A stretch of DNA of 64,000 nt from Hepsetus odoe (GCA_017165825.1 CM029393.1:1308840-1372839), one strand, 5' to 3'. Positions 1-14,200 are shown, numbered from the stretch's first letter. A program made the numbers and translations. Notes: generated by a model from the sequence alone, not told the origin.

Positions 1-49
1 GTACTAACTAGTTAAGATCAACTGTTGGTTTTTGCTATGCTTTTGAGAT

Positions 50-430
50 TAGATGGAGTGATGAAGTTTGAACTTCACTGAACATCACTGGAATAAGATG
101 GGAAAAAAATTTGAATGAAATACAGTGATGAAGCTAAGTTGTGGAAAATAGATCTTCCTTAAACATTCCTTTGATGAGATCATGTGATGAAGCTCCATTA
201 AATACATGTAGGACAAGATTATACTTAATTGAAATTACAGGATGTATTAAAGTGCTGAAGCTTCACACATCTCTTTTGGATGGATGGTACTTCACTGAAC
301 ATGTTTATGATGAGACTGAGTGACTCCATACCTTTGGGATGAGAAGTTCCACTGATCCCTTTTAGGATGAGTTGGATTGATAAGTTTCCTTTGACCGATT
401 TCAGGATTGGGATGGAGTGATGAAGTTCCT
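50..430. repeat. decayed tandem repeat (about 55-60 bp unit)
   Basis: GATGGAGTGATGAAGTT occurs at 51 and 411, and diverged TGATGAAG, TTCACTGAACAT and GGATGAG blocks recur between them at roughly 55-60 base spacing. It fills the intron before the first exon. Too decayed to define a clean consensus by eye. Confidence 0.45.
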
Positions 431-508
431 TCCAGAAATTTTTAGAATAAGAATTGAATGCTGAAAATGTTAATTCTAAATCTGATTTTTATTTCCTTGG
501 TGTTTAAG

Positions 509-787
509 GATTTAATCCTACATTTGGGCCGTCCTGGGTGAATCTGTATGGCTCACCACAGAACTCTACTCTGCGAGACATTCACCAAGACCTGAATGAA
601 GGCCTGAGTGATGGGATATTCTATAGAGGGCGTGTGCTGATGGCCCTGACTGTTGAGGTTTATTCCTCCTCCACAACTCAGATGTTGGAGAGTAAATCCA
701 TAACTAACATTAAGAGTCCACTTAATAGACTGACCTTGAAACGCAAAAGCAAAAAAGCCAAGGAAAAGAAGGGACAAGACAGTGATG
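509..787 (+). CDS. fer1l6: fer1l6 exon 1 of window: post-C2C segment
   Basis: Acceptor TTTAAG at 503-508. The exon enters with two bases of a split codon and leaves in phase 1 at GATG|GTAAAG. It starts FNPTFGPSWVNLYGSPQN, the signature that follows C2C in type-2 ferlins, then DLNEGLSDGIFYRGRV. It ends in a lysine-rich stretch, KRKSKKAKEKKG. The preceding exon is outside the window. Confidence 0.93.
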
Positions 788-3700
788 GTAAAGAAAATTA
801 GGCCTAACCCCTTTGAACTTGTCTCTTGTCTTTCTGCAAAAAAAAATGAGTTGTCCAGCTGCATACAATATTAAATGTGTGCATGATTACATTTTGCAGG
901 GGTTCAAGGTCGCAGTGGTCCTCCTCAGGAACCTGAAGATTCTGCCTCTGAGGTTCCTGAGGCTGTAACTGTGGAAGTGGAGGAAATTCATCCTCTACCT
1001 GAGGTAAGAAACACAGCTATGGTAACATTTCTTTAGTGTTAAATAGATTAAGGCAATATTTCTCAAATTTTATCAAAATACAAGAGAACTTGAGAAAAAA
1101 AAACAAATTAATTTCATAAGGCTCTACTGACCCTTAACTATAAACCCTTAACTCTGCAGTAATCTTTCTGGCTTTTGGGCAGATACATTTCTTCTGCTGA
1201 TTGCCACTGATGAAAGCTATATTTTGCAGAATTTTGTTGGGGAGAAAGAAGAATTCCTGCTGTTTGCATCATTCTTTGAAGTGACAATGATAGACCCATC
1301 CATTGGTTCCAGAAATGTGACCTTTGAGCTCTCTATAGGTAGGTAGTTGAAGTGAAGAGACAAGGAGTATATTAGGAGGAGGATGTTGTGTATGAATGAG
1401 CAAGAGGAAGGCCAAAGAGCTTTATGGATTGGACATTGCAGGCAGTTGGTGTGAAAGAAGACGGGGCAGAGGACTGGATGAAAAGGAGATGGATAATCTG
1501 CTGTGGGACCCCAAAAGGGAGCAGATGGAGGATAAAGAACATTCTCATTAGAACATTATCGTAATTCTTACCAAAAAAGGAAACCTAAATTTTGTGTTCA
1601 TGGAATATATTGTTTTTTATTTTTTTATTCAACCACTAGATAACTTTGAATCACAAACCATTTTTAATGTGATAACTTTATATATAGTCTCAAACATTCC
1701 AGCCTGTTCATAGTGCAATTTCTTAAATACACTGCTCAAAAAATTTACTTGCACTAAAGGGGGCAACAATGAGATTACCAAAAAATAGGAGTGGTTTTGC
1801 AGGTGAAGGCCACAGACCTTTTTTTCCCTCCTCATCTTTTTTTGACTGCTTTTCAGTAGTTTTGCATTTGACTAGGGTCAGCATCACTACTAGCAGCATG
1901 AGGCAATATCTGGACTCTACAGAGGTTGCACAGACAGTCCAACTCCACCAGGATGGCAAATCAATAAGTGCCATTGCCAGAAGATTTGCTGTCTCCCAGC
2001 ATAGTCTCAAGAGCATGAAGGAGATTCCAGGAGACTTCCAGCAGTTACTCTAGGAGAGCTGGACTGGGCCGTTGGAGGTCCTTAACCCATCAGCAGGACC
2101 GGTATCTGCTCCTTTGTGCAAGGGGGAACAGGATGGGTACTGCCAGAGCCCTACAAAATGACCTCCAGCGGGCCACTGGCGTGAATGTCTCTGAGCAGAC
2201 CATTAGAAATAGACTTCATGAGGGTGGGCTGAGGACCTGACATCCTCTAGTGGGCGCTGTGTTCACTGCCCATGTGGTCCATCCGATGCTCCCAGGTTCC
2301 ACCTCAGATTGTCCCGGAGCTCAGTGATGCCCTGGTCAGGTCTGGGAGGAGATACCCCAGGGCACCATTCATTATCTCATAAGGAGCATGAAAGCATGTG
2401 GGGGCCATACAAACTACTGAGTACCATTTTGAGTTGCTGCAATGACATTTCTGCAAATTGGACTAGCCTGCCGCATCAGTTTTTCAGTTAAAATTTTTTG
2501 GTGACTTTGAATTAAGCCCTCTGTAGGTTGATAATTTTAATTTTCCTAACACATTACCCATTCCATATCAATCTGGATATCCACCAAGATTTTTTTCCAT
2601 TTGAGATCTGATGTGTTTTAGAGTGTTCCTTTAATTTTTTGAGCAGTGTATTTGCACTGTTATTTGACAGAGCCTTTAATTTGTACAATTTTCTAGGCAA
2701 TTATGGTAAAACAGCTGATGTGGTGGTGAAATCAAAGAAGAAAGGCAGTCAAGAGAACCTTGCAGAGGACAGGCACGCACTGTTAGAGTCTGACGATGAG
2801 TTGGAGCGAGAGGAACCTGTCCCAGGACCTCTGGACAAATCAGTTACAGCGCCCAGAAGACCTCAATCCACAGAATATGATGGGTAAAACCACCTTAAGG
2901 TGTTTCAAACAGCAGGATTTCTCAGTAAAGCTGAAAAACTTGAGCCCAAATTATGGAATTACCATATTTAGCAAATCACTTTAACAACTCTGATGTTATC
3001 AGCACTTCTCTCTGATTATGACTGAACTTTTGATATTTGCTTGTAGATTTTTGAAGACTCTGTGCCCTTGAATTTTGCACTTCACAAGCCCACAGTTAGC
3101 GAGCTGGGCTATGTAAAGTTTGTGTAAAAAGCTTCAGTTTAATTAAATCCATACTATCATTACCAAATGGTGTGCATGAAGACTTTATTTTAATCTTATC
3201 ATATTTCATGTAGCTACAGAGGCTATAGGAATATAATAAGCTGATTTTATGAACTCTGAAACTTCTTGCAGCTTGAAATGTCGTCTGAGGAATCTAAACT
3301 TATATTATAATTATATTATAATTATATGACTGTGACAATCCTACACAAACTCCTCTATTCCTGCAGGTCCTTCAGCTGTATTCCCCTTTTTCGTGAGAAA
3401 CCTTGCATCTATGTGTGGAGCTACTTTGAGGATCACACCTTCCGTTACCAGAACTGCAACTGGCTCTCCAAGATGGCTGATAGAATGGCAAGCTCACTAG
3501 TTCAATCACTGATAATAGTCAGGACTAGGCCTATTTTTATATTAATGGATAATTGCCAACACTTGCTATGAAATTGATATATGAAATATACCTTGTAGCA
3601 TTTTTTGTTTGTGCTATTCTGTGATCTGAATCTACTCATCCTGGTTTCACATTCTACATTTAAACTGTTACACACACAAGTGAGTTGTCTTTTGAGCCAT

Positions 3701-6700
3701 GGCATACTGCTACATAGTGTAAAAATATATATATATATATATATATATTCTATATATAGTCTTTATAGCCACATGTTGACCTAAGAATAAATCATTCGAA
3801 CAGAATAAAGTCATCTAACTTAAATTGTGAAGCAGTGAAGAAATAGGTGCAGATGATTACGTACGATCACGCCATGATTAGTGTTCTGGTGATACTGAAT
3901 ACTGAGTGGTTGAAACCTTGTGTTTTAGGCATGTAAAACAGTAAAACATTTGTTCTCATTTCTTTAATTTAATCTAATAATGAAATGAGGGGCTGCTCAA
4001 GGCTTAAGCACATTACTATATTTCTGCCTTAAACTTATGAAAAGGATTCAAGTGTATAAAAATAAAGAAAAAAAATGGATAAATTACCAAAGAATAATGA
4101 ACAAAAAAAATGAATAAATCACCAAATGACATAATACAAAACACAGAATAAAGAATCTAGCTTAAAAAACATAAAGCAAACCATTACTAATTTAAAGGTA
4201 ATGTTATATTTTATTTCCAGGAATATGGCATTGATGAAGTAGAAATGCTTCAAAAAAGACCCAGAAGTAAAGCTAAGGAGCGCCTGGTGGATGTCTTGCT
4301 GGAGTTTGTTTCCACCTGCAAGTAGGCTCAGTTCTCAACATGAAAGACTTTATCACTCAGTACAATGATTAATACCTCTGATAACACCTTGGAACCTCTT
4401 TCTGACTCCAGACAATACAGTGCAAACTTGGACAGAAAACGACAGGCTCGGCCTAACAACCTGGATAAGTGTCGCACAATCTTCATTAGGAGAAATATAG
4501 TGAGATAATTTAGCCCTATAACTATTCTTTTCTCTGAACAAATGAAAAAAAAAACCTTAGACCCTTCAGTTTTGCTTTTTATTTCTTAGCTATGACTTTC
4601 CTGTGTGTAGATCATTCTTGCCAAGCAGGCTCTGAGGGTGCAAAGGAGAGTGACCAGACGAACGGTCAAAGAGAAGCTGGCTGATGTTAGACGTATCCTT
4701 AAGCGAATACGCTTTCTTGCTAAAGAGGTAATATGGCTTTGAACAGTGACCATATGACCTTGACTATTTACTGTACTGATATTTTGTTTGTTTATCAGTG
4801 GTTTACCAGGAGTTACCCATTCTTTCATATTAAATTTCTTTCTTGTTCTCTAATATATTTGTTTTATTGTGTTTAATGCATTTAATAATTTTTTGTGCTT
4901 TGTGCATTTAATTAAAAAACATAAGCTGACCATTACAACTTATGGACAATTTTATTATGAAATTGAATACATTAATTTTTAACACTAGAAATGTTAAAAA
5001 AAACATTACAATTAAGCTATATACATATACTGGGAGGTGTTGAAGTGCTACCGGATTGCTGAGAAACTACTGCAGAAGTGAGAGGTGATGATCAGTGAAC
5101 AGCAGAATGGTTTCATGCCAAGAGCACTACAGTTGATGGAGATGTACAGAGAAAGTCAGAAGGAATTGCATTGTGTCTATGGCAGGGTGCCCAGAGAGGT
5201 ATTGTGGTTTTGTATGAGGAAGTCAGGTGTTAAAGAGAAGTATGTCAGAGTAGTTCAAGATATGTATGAGGGCTGTATGACAGTGGTGACATCTGCAGTG
5301 GGAGTGACAGATGCATTCGAGGCAGAGGTTGGATAAGGATCAGCGCTGAGCCAATTCTTGTTTGCAATAGTAATGGACAGGTTGAGGGATGAGGTTAGAC
5401 AGGAATTCCAGTGGATGATGATATTTGCTGATAATATTGTGATCTATAGCGAGAGTAGGGAGCAGCTTGAGATGAACCTGGAGTGATGGAGATATGCTCT
5501 AGTCTAGAGAGAAGAGGAATGAAAGTGAGTAGGACAAAGACAGAATGCTTGAGTGTGAATGAGTGGAATGATTAGGATGTAGGGAGTAGAGGTGTTAAAG
5601 GTGGAGGAATTTAAATACTTGAGATCAACAGTTCAACAATCAACAACAATCAGTGACGAAGAGAGTGAAGAAGAGAGTCCAGGCAGGTTGGAATGGGTGG
5701 AGAAGAGTGGCTGGAGTGATTTGTGACAGATGGGTACCAGCAAGAGTGAAAGGGAAGGTTTACAGGACAGTAGTGAAACTAGCTATGTTGTATGGGTTGG
5801 AAAAGACAGGAGGTGTAGCTGGAGGTTAGAGTTAAAGATGCTAAGATTTTTCTTGGGTGTGACGAGGATGGATAGGATTAGAAATGCGTATATTAGGGGG
5901 ACAGCTCGAGTTAGATGTTTTGGAGACAAAGTTAGAGAAGTAAGGTTGTCCAGAGGAGAGACGAGGATTATTTTGGGAGGAGGATGTATGTATATATATA
6001 TATATATATATGTGTATATACATATTAGAATATATACAAATAAAGAGAGTAATTCAAAAGACATTAGAATTTGAAATGAATGATTTTATGTATGTTCAGT
6101 GTGTGTTAATTTCCAGACCTCTCCACATGGAAGACCAGCATTATCTGTAGTAAACTAGCACAAGTCTGCACAAGACTAACACAAGTGTATGTGTGTGTGT
6201 GTGTGTGTGTGTGTAGCCCCAGAGCACTCTGCCAGATGTGTTTCTTTGGATGATGAGTGGAGGAAGACGAGTGGCTTATGCTCGAATCCCGGCACATTCT
6301 ATCCTCTTCTCCCTGGTGGAAGAAGAGAAGGGCAAAGACTGCGGCAAAATCAGTACCATCTACATAAAGGTGCCTTTTGTACAGCATTACACATTCCACA
6401 AATATACTTGCATGAGCCTGTGGAAAGAAATTCTTTGAGCAGCTCCCATTAGGGGTCGCCACAGCAGATAAACCATCTCTATTCCTTCCAGTCCTCTGCA
6501 CCTTCCTCCTTCAAACCAACTGCCTGCATGTCCTACCCACTTTCATTCCTCTGCTCTCTAGAGCATCTCTCTACCTCCCCAGGTTCTCCTCAAGCTTCTC
6601 CCTACTCTCACTACATACCACAATATCATTGGCAACATAGTCCTCATCCATCTCACAACCAGCTTGTTCATTATTCATTAATATTCATTATCACACCTTC

Positions 6701-8195
6701 AGTTTCCAGTTTCAGAATCATCCTCTGACACTCGCCTCCAAAAATCTTTTGATATACTCTTCTTTCAGAATAGCACCTACCCAATTCCTCCTTCTTTGCA
6801 CACCATGGTTAAGCAACCTGCTAGTCCATAATTCGACCCCAAGACCTTCCAATACACCGTCCGTAAACACTAGGCCACCGCTGCCAGTCTGAACCATCCC
6901 AAAAAGGAGAGGTGGTTACTGAAAAAAAGAGGAACAAGCTTGCTATTAATACCCTTGATTTCAGAAGAAATTATGAATAAGCATGTCTTCTTGAATTTTT
7001 AGATATGTAGTGAATCATTTTCAAAGGAATGCTGAATCCATAGCTGAGGTTATGAATTTAGGCGAGAAGAATGCGGTTCCTTGTTCTGGTTTATTTAGTC
7101 AAGATGTCTGTCACATAGAAAACCTGTCATAATAATTCACAAAGTATGGATATTGTGTCTTCATAAATCAGCATTTCAATGGGAATGTTTTTTTAAACTC
7201 AGCATTCAATACTTTTCTCAAGACTCCTGGAGGACCAGTGGGAGAAATATTTGCCAAGCTCGAAGTCTACATGTGGCTTGGCATCACGAAGTATTCAAAA
7301 AACTGTGTCACAAGCCTACCTGCAGAGTTCAGGCCCATATATGAAGGTGCAACTTTTGGTACTCCAATACCCCCAAATATGCCTCCCACCAAACTTGCAG
7401 TGGAGGGTAAGTGTGTCATTTAATACACCTTACTGTGCTGAAAATGATGAAAATGACTAATATTTATCCCTCATAGCCATATAAAATTGTCTCATTAGTA
7501 AAGGTCCAGATTCTATTGACCTTTCCATTCTTTGTTACATATTGAGTTTCCAGTTTAAATTGCTGCAATACCAGACATTGTATTCAGGATGGAAATGCCT
7601 GTTAGTGTGTCAATGTATTAAAATAATGTAGTTTCTCAGATGCTCACATATTCTAAATGAAAATGCATATTTCTTTTGAAATTTGAAAAGATGTGTTTGG
7701 TTGTCACAGTGATAAAGCTTAGCCATGCTGTATTCCTGCAGACAGTCGATATTTCCAGCTTCGTGCCCATATCTACCAGGCACGAGGCATCATCGCAGCC
7801 GACGATAATGGCCTCTCAGACCCTTTCATTAAGGTCGTTTTCTCCACTCAGTGCCAAGTTACAAAGGTGTGTCTGACCTACTTTACACAACTAAAACACT
7901 CATACATATAGGGGCTACTTACTGATGGCCAATAAAAAAGCAAGGGATGTCATTTCCTCTAGTCTTGAAAGTATGCTGTATGTTTATTTATAATCTGTAT
8001 CAATAATGTTATTGATGTTTTCCACAAAATAAATTCCAACAAATTATGCAAATATGCCCCCAGAAATATAAAAATAGTGACATATAGTAAATGCCATATA
8101 TATATATATATATATATANACGGAAAATAACTAATCAAACAATCAGAACATTTCCTCCAAATCATTCAACCTACCACTCTGAAAAGCTAAAATGC

Positions 8196-8244
<49 letters not shown>

Positions 8245-11200
8245 TTCATGTGTGGTGTAGGTTATGGAGGAGACCCTTTCCCCCACCTGGTGTGAGCTGC
8301 TACTTTATGACCAGATCCTAATGGAGGGCAGTAAGGATGACTTTAGGAATGACTCACCAGTGGTCATCATCAACATCTATGACTATAACAAACTAGTGAG
8401 TTCTACTCTTCTATCAAACTTACACCCATTCTGCTAACAGTTTCTTCTTCATTTATGTGGCTGAAGTTCAATACATTTACAGGGCATCTTAAGGGTTTTC
8501 AAACCCTATACATTTTCTGGATGTTCCTATCAGTTTCTCTTAACAAAGTAACAAATAAATTTAACCAGCCTGGATTGTAAGCATTGGTGATTTTCAGGTC
8601 TCCTCTGAGTCCCTGGATGAACCACCCACAGATGTTATTGCTTTGATCTTTCACTCTTAGGCACTCTGGAATAGGTTTTCCTTAGGATTACAATTTATAT
8701 TTTTCCACAACAAACTTTCCCTGCATCCTGATTATTCTTCTTGTCCTTGTAGCAGAAAAAGATGAAGCATGAATCCACCATTTCCAAGGATGTTGATGCT
8801 CAGGGACTAGTTTCCTCCACACACACCATTAAAATTTTGACCTGACAGTTCAGTGGTTCATGGTCTTTTGGGATCCCCCATTAGGCAATCATATGTTTAT
8901 GCTTTGTCATTGTGGAATATTGTGTTTAGCATGATGAGGAAAACATTTTTTTTAACTTAATTTAAGATAAATTTGATGCCTAAAAACTTAGAAAACCTTA
9001 GAAACTTTGAAAACCTTAAAAACTAAAAAGGTCTGGACACTTACCATCTGTACTATCTGCACTATAATAAAGTATTAATGTTTCTTATTTGTAAGTTAGT
9101 TTAGCTTCTTATCTGCAGTGAAAAATGAAATAAGCTTAAATTAAAGTTCAAATGCAGTTAAATGCTCATTTAAAATACTTTTATTTTTCCTGAATTTTAA
9201 CAAAGGGAAGTCCTCAGTCTTTGGGTCGAGCATTTGCGGAGCCAGAACTGAAATTTGTGGAGGAACCATATAAGAAGCCTACACTGAAGTTCTTTGATAT
9301 CAGCAAAGGGAAGAGCAAAGCTGGGGAGCTGCTGGCTGCATTTGAACTGATTGAGTTGGATTACTCTGGCTTTGGTGAGGTCAGAAACTCCTTATTCTGA
9401 CTAATAATGCTCACAGAATCCAGTATATTCACACAGTCAACCTACTACTAGAATTCCTAATTCACTTCAGCATAAATCAAGACTCAAAATGTATTCATCT
9501 TTCATATTTTTACTTATTTAGTAAATTAAGGAATGGAATTGTTTGGTTCTCTGAGCGAAACTTAAAAGCTTATATTTAAATTTGTTAAACTTTCAAACAC
9601 TGAAGAGCTTTACTAAGGATTTTTATGCATATGGCTAGAAGTGTGCTATGTTGCAACAGTGATGCCTGAGTGGAGGTTTGCTGCAGTAAAATTAAAATAT
9701 TCACAAGTTACTGGCATTATCTGAACCCACCAGCGCTGCAAATGCTGCTGGCTGTACTGTAAGAGCAGTGATGCTTGAATGCATAGGTCGTCGTCAAAGA
9801 CCCTGTTTAAGCTCTGTGCGTGAATAATGTTTATATGTCTATAGCCAACCCTGCCACTGGATGTGGACCCCAGAGAACCAGAGTATCTGGAAGAAGAGAG
9901 GCATTACATCATCCCTGAGGGAGTGCGGCCTGTTCTGAGAAAATTCAGAATAGAGGTACAGTAACAAGAACATTAAAAAAATGAACTGAGGTTAAAATGG
10001 GTGGCGGTGGTCTAGTGGTAGGGCACTTGCCTATGGACCAATGGCTCAAGAGGTCCCAGGTTCGAATCCCATCTAGCACTACCACCACTGGGTCCCTGAG
10101 CAAGACTCTTAAGACCGAATTGCTCCAGGGGGACTGTCCCTGTAATTAGGACATGAAAGTCGCTCTGGCTGAGAGCGTCTGCTAAATGCCGTGAATGTAA
10201 ATGAATGTATCTTAAAACTTACTTTAAAAAAAGGGGCAGTACTGGCCTAGTGGTTAGGGCGTTGGCTGCATGATCTGAGGATTGGGGGTTCGAACCCCTT
10301 CCTGATTGGTTGCCCTAAGGTACCCCTGAGCAAGGTGCCGTCCCCATCACGCTCCTCCCTGCGATGGGCTGGTTAGGGTTTTTTTTTTTGGCAAAAATGT
10401 GGATGCTCCTGATTTTCAAAGTAAACACTTCCTCCAGAGGGGAAAAAATAACATGGCATTTTGATTTATTTAAGTGTACTAATAGTATTTATTTGCTGAC
10501 ATATATTACTCAACATATAGAAAACATTAAATATAAAATGTGCCATATTTTTTTTTTACCTCCACATAATTTTTTTTCCTAATGTGTGATAAAGGCAAAG
10601 ATTTTCTTTGTTGAAGAGGTGTGCATATTCCCACCATAAAATGTAATTTGACCAGAGTCATTTAAATGTTTGTGTACAATTAGATGACGTCTGTTTTGAA
10701 TGGCTTCACTGTGTTGTATCCTGTTACAAAAACCAATTATCGTAGTTTTCATGGCTACAATAGAAATATGCAAAATAGAAAGATTTATGTAGAAGTGCTT
10801 TTTTTGTGTAACATCACAAATTCTTTGAACGCATGCAGTTTTTGCAGCTTTATTTCTTGGTAAGAATTGTATAAAATGCTCTGAATTCACTGTTGTGAGT
10901 GTGAAAATGGAGAAAAAGTTAGATTTAATTTTGTGTATAATATAAAACAAAAACTCAGCTGTCCTGAACAGGAGCTTGAGGTTAGTTTGAATCTTGTATG
11001 TATAAAGCCTAATGGAACTCACTGTGACATTTTATTCATGGTGCTTCAGTGTGTGACAGCCTTTCCAGTGTGCAAATGCCTTTAAAGCTCAAAGCATGTT
11101 TCAATTTCCTGTGTGATATATAGTAAACCATTTTCAAAACAAAAATAACTAATTGTCTGGATATTTTTCAATGTAATTGAAGACTTTCTTATACATCTTG

Positions 11201-14200
11201 CCTCCTCAACACAATATTTTTTGGTGCATATTGCACACAAGCAAATGCAGCTTAGATTTGCTGTGGGTGTTAAAATGCCTACCCTTAAACCTCTTTCCAC
11301 TTTGCTTGTGCTATTAGTTGTGCTTTAGTGCTGCAGTGCTTTTAACACAAGCCCCATGCTGCAGGTTTTGTACTGGGGTCTACGAGACCTGAAGCGTGTG
11401 AACCTGTTTGAGGTGGAGAAGCCTCAGGTGCGGATGGAGTGTGCAGGGCAGTTGATTGAGTCAGAAGAAATTGAAAACTACAAACAGAATCCCAACTTCA
11501 CTGAAATCGTCAGATACTTTGATGTGGTGAGACTCTGAAGAGCAAATTCTTTAGCATGATGAATTTGATTTTAAAAATGGCAATAGTTTGTGCCGGTAAT
11601 TTCTGTTTTATGTATGAATGGATGACTTTTGAGAGAATTCAAATATGTGTGTGTTTGTGTGATCAGGAGCTTCCTGAACTGGTGTACTTGCATCCTCCTC
11701 TCACAATGTTTGTGATGGAGCAACGGGCATTCGGTCGGATGGTGCTGGTCGGCACACACGTCGTTCAGAGCCTAATGCACTTTGCTCCTGTAGAGCTGGA
11801 TGAGTGGAGAGATGAAGAGGAGGAGGAGGTGGAAGGTATGGGAGTGGAAAAAGTAACTGTCAATGAAAGCGCACACAAACACACTCAACAAGGAATATTT
11901 AATGTTTCAAGGCACCTATCTGTTCAAATTGTTTTTCTATGGCAGGTCAGGTATGAAATAGAAAGATGCTTAGATCCTGTTATTTCTTTTTGGCAAATGT
12001 TTTGCCTCACTGTGCTTAAAGGTCAATACATTCTTTAAATGTATTAAAGCATTCTTTAAGCATTCTCCCACTTCATCTGCACAATACATTTACATTTGGT
12101 GTATTTAGCAGATGCTCTTATCCAGAGCAACTTCCATGTCCTAATTACAGGGACAGTCCCCCTGGAGCAACTCAGGGTTAAAGTTCTTGCTCAGGAACCC
12201 AATGCTGGAAGTGTTAGAGGTGGATTTCGAACTTGGTACCTCTTGGTCCATAGGTCTGTGGCAAGTGTCCTACCACTAGAAAAAAACTTTCAAAAAACTG
12301 AAGAAAAAAAAAAAAGTTGGGCTAAATCTGCCCTTCATTCCAAGAATTATGAAGTATGATGAGCAAATAAGATTAGTACAAAAGATCAGTTTTCTTCCCA
12401 TGTGAAAATTAACATAAAAGAAAATCACATCAGATGTGTTGGAGTTAAATTAAGTTTATATTTGAGTCTACCCTGTGATGGGCTGATAACCTGTCCAGGG
12501 TATTTCTCTGCCTTTCAGTCTATGATTGCTGGGATGAGTTCCTGCTTACTTTTGTGACCATGGTTAATAAAAGCACCTCAGATGCATGATTAAATGAGTG
12601 ACTACCACATAGATATTTTAATTAAAATCTAATAGTAAACACGAAACATTACATAGAAAATGTTTTGAAGAGGCAAACCTTGGAAATGTACCATCAAGCC
12701 AAGATGCTTCTTAAAGCATTTCACTAGCAGTGCCTTTAGTTCCTTTGGTGCTCCATAAGCTTGAATTGTTCATTTATAGTGTAACATTGTCAATTATGAG
12801 CAGTTATTTATTAATATTATAGACTGTGAAAAATGTTCTAAAAAAAAATATTTGCACTCATTTCAGAGAAAAAGCCACCAAAGCAGAAAACCCCTCTGCA
12901 GACAGTGATGAGCATGGACCTGAGAGGGCTTCCAATTAAGGACAGCAAAATACCTATAAACCCCCTCAATCTGGTCACAGTGAGTCTTCCTGATTAATTC
13001 TTAGTCTTTTTGAGTAACATTTAAATATTTTAGATTTTTATTTTTTGTCTGTATGTATGTTCCTTTATTGGGAGAATGAGAATTTACCTGCTAGGTGTTT
13101 TTAATTGCTTTCTATCTTAACTGATTATAAAGCCTAGCATAAATTATCATTGTTTAAAATTAAAAACATGAGTTTCAAAAGTTTTTTGCAACAATAATTT
13201 GCCAACAGCCAACATAGCAGCATTATTTTGGATATCTAGGTTAATGAGAGATTGCAAGTATTCAACTGCTGCCTGGCGATCTTATTATAGGAAAATGCCA
13301 TAACAACAGTGGGAAAAATTACAATGAGCAAATTTTACTCCTTAACATAATCCTACTGTAAAGAGTTTCATGAGTTCCACAAAACCGTCTGAAGCATCGG
13401 AATAGGGCAAAAATTGAGCTGCAATAAAATTCTGTCATTGCATTGTTCCTTGAACAAACCTGTAGATCTGTCAGGGCCCTGTGCAGTTTTGGAAAAGCCT
13501 TTGAAATGATTGGCAAGCCATGTGGTAGAATTGTTGGTACACATTTTCCAAAAATGCTATGCCCCACTAAGTCACTACATCAGGCTTTTTCTAAAAGCAG
13601 AACAGCCCCCACCCTCCCTAATCAAACACTTCTGGCCTCTGTGAAACAGCAGGAAGACTCGACTTGGACAATCCCAACCAGCTTCATTGCACACTTCATT
13701 AAAAAGCATATATAACACATATATAACACATATATAATGCTCCAGGTATACTATTTACCTAATGAAAACAGCATTAATGAGTGCAAATTAGACAGCTAAA
13801 CTATCTGAATGCAAGGGAAGCTAAAATATTCTGCCACAGCAGGCGTGGAAAATATTTCTGTATTATTTGTATCTTACTCTTGACTAAATGTGTATGTTTG
13901 CTCTATTTTGGGTATACAGAAATGGGTAAAAATACACTATATCAGGAATGGATTTCACTTTTATAAGTCTAGTGGTTGAGCTAGAATACATTATTTCAGT
14001 TGCTAATTAAAATAGATTGAAAACAGCAACAGGGAAATGACATTCAATTTAGTTAAAATATACAGCACGCTATTTCATGTTCAGTACTGTGGAAATGATT
14101 TGTCTCATTTCCTGTGTTTTAGCTTTTTAAGAAACACCATACAACATTGCAACAATGCAGACTGTCATTAATACAGAAAATAAAAACGTTTTTAAATTTT

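Noticed and set aside
6106..6501. 131-codon open frame on the - strand
   Set aside because: Antisense to the FerB exon and a TG repeat (gives His-Thr repeats); no independent signal.
9999..10090. tRNA gene-like A and B boxes
   Set aside because: Part of SINE-B: same sequence recurs many times with a common body and tail, and the ends do not form an acceptor stem.
10579..11022. 147-codon open frame on the - strand
   Set aside because: AT-rich intron with no recognisable motif, no splice support and biased composition; judged a chance ORF.
11556..12038. 160-codon open frame on the + strand
   Set aside because: Contains fer1l6 exon 16 in frame, but its ends are intron read-through past real splice sites.
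13280..13730. Two opposite ORFs of 82 and 90 codons in intron 17
   Set aside because: No family motif and no splice support. The tandem ACACATATATA near 13700 is a simple repeat. Possibly an old unrecognised transposon.
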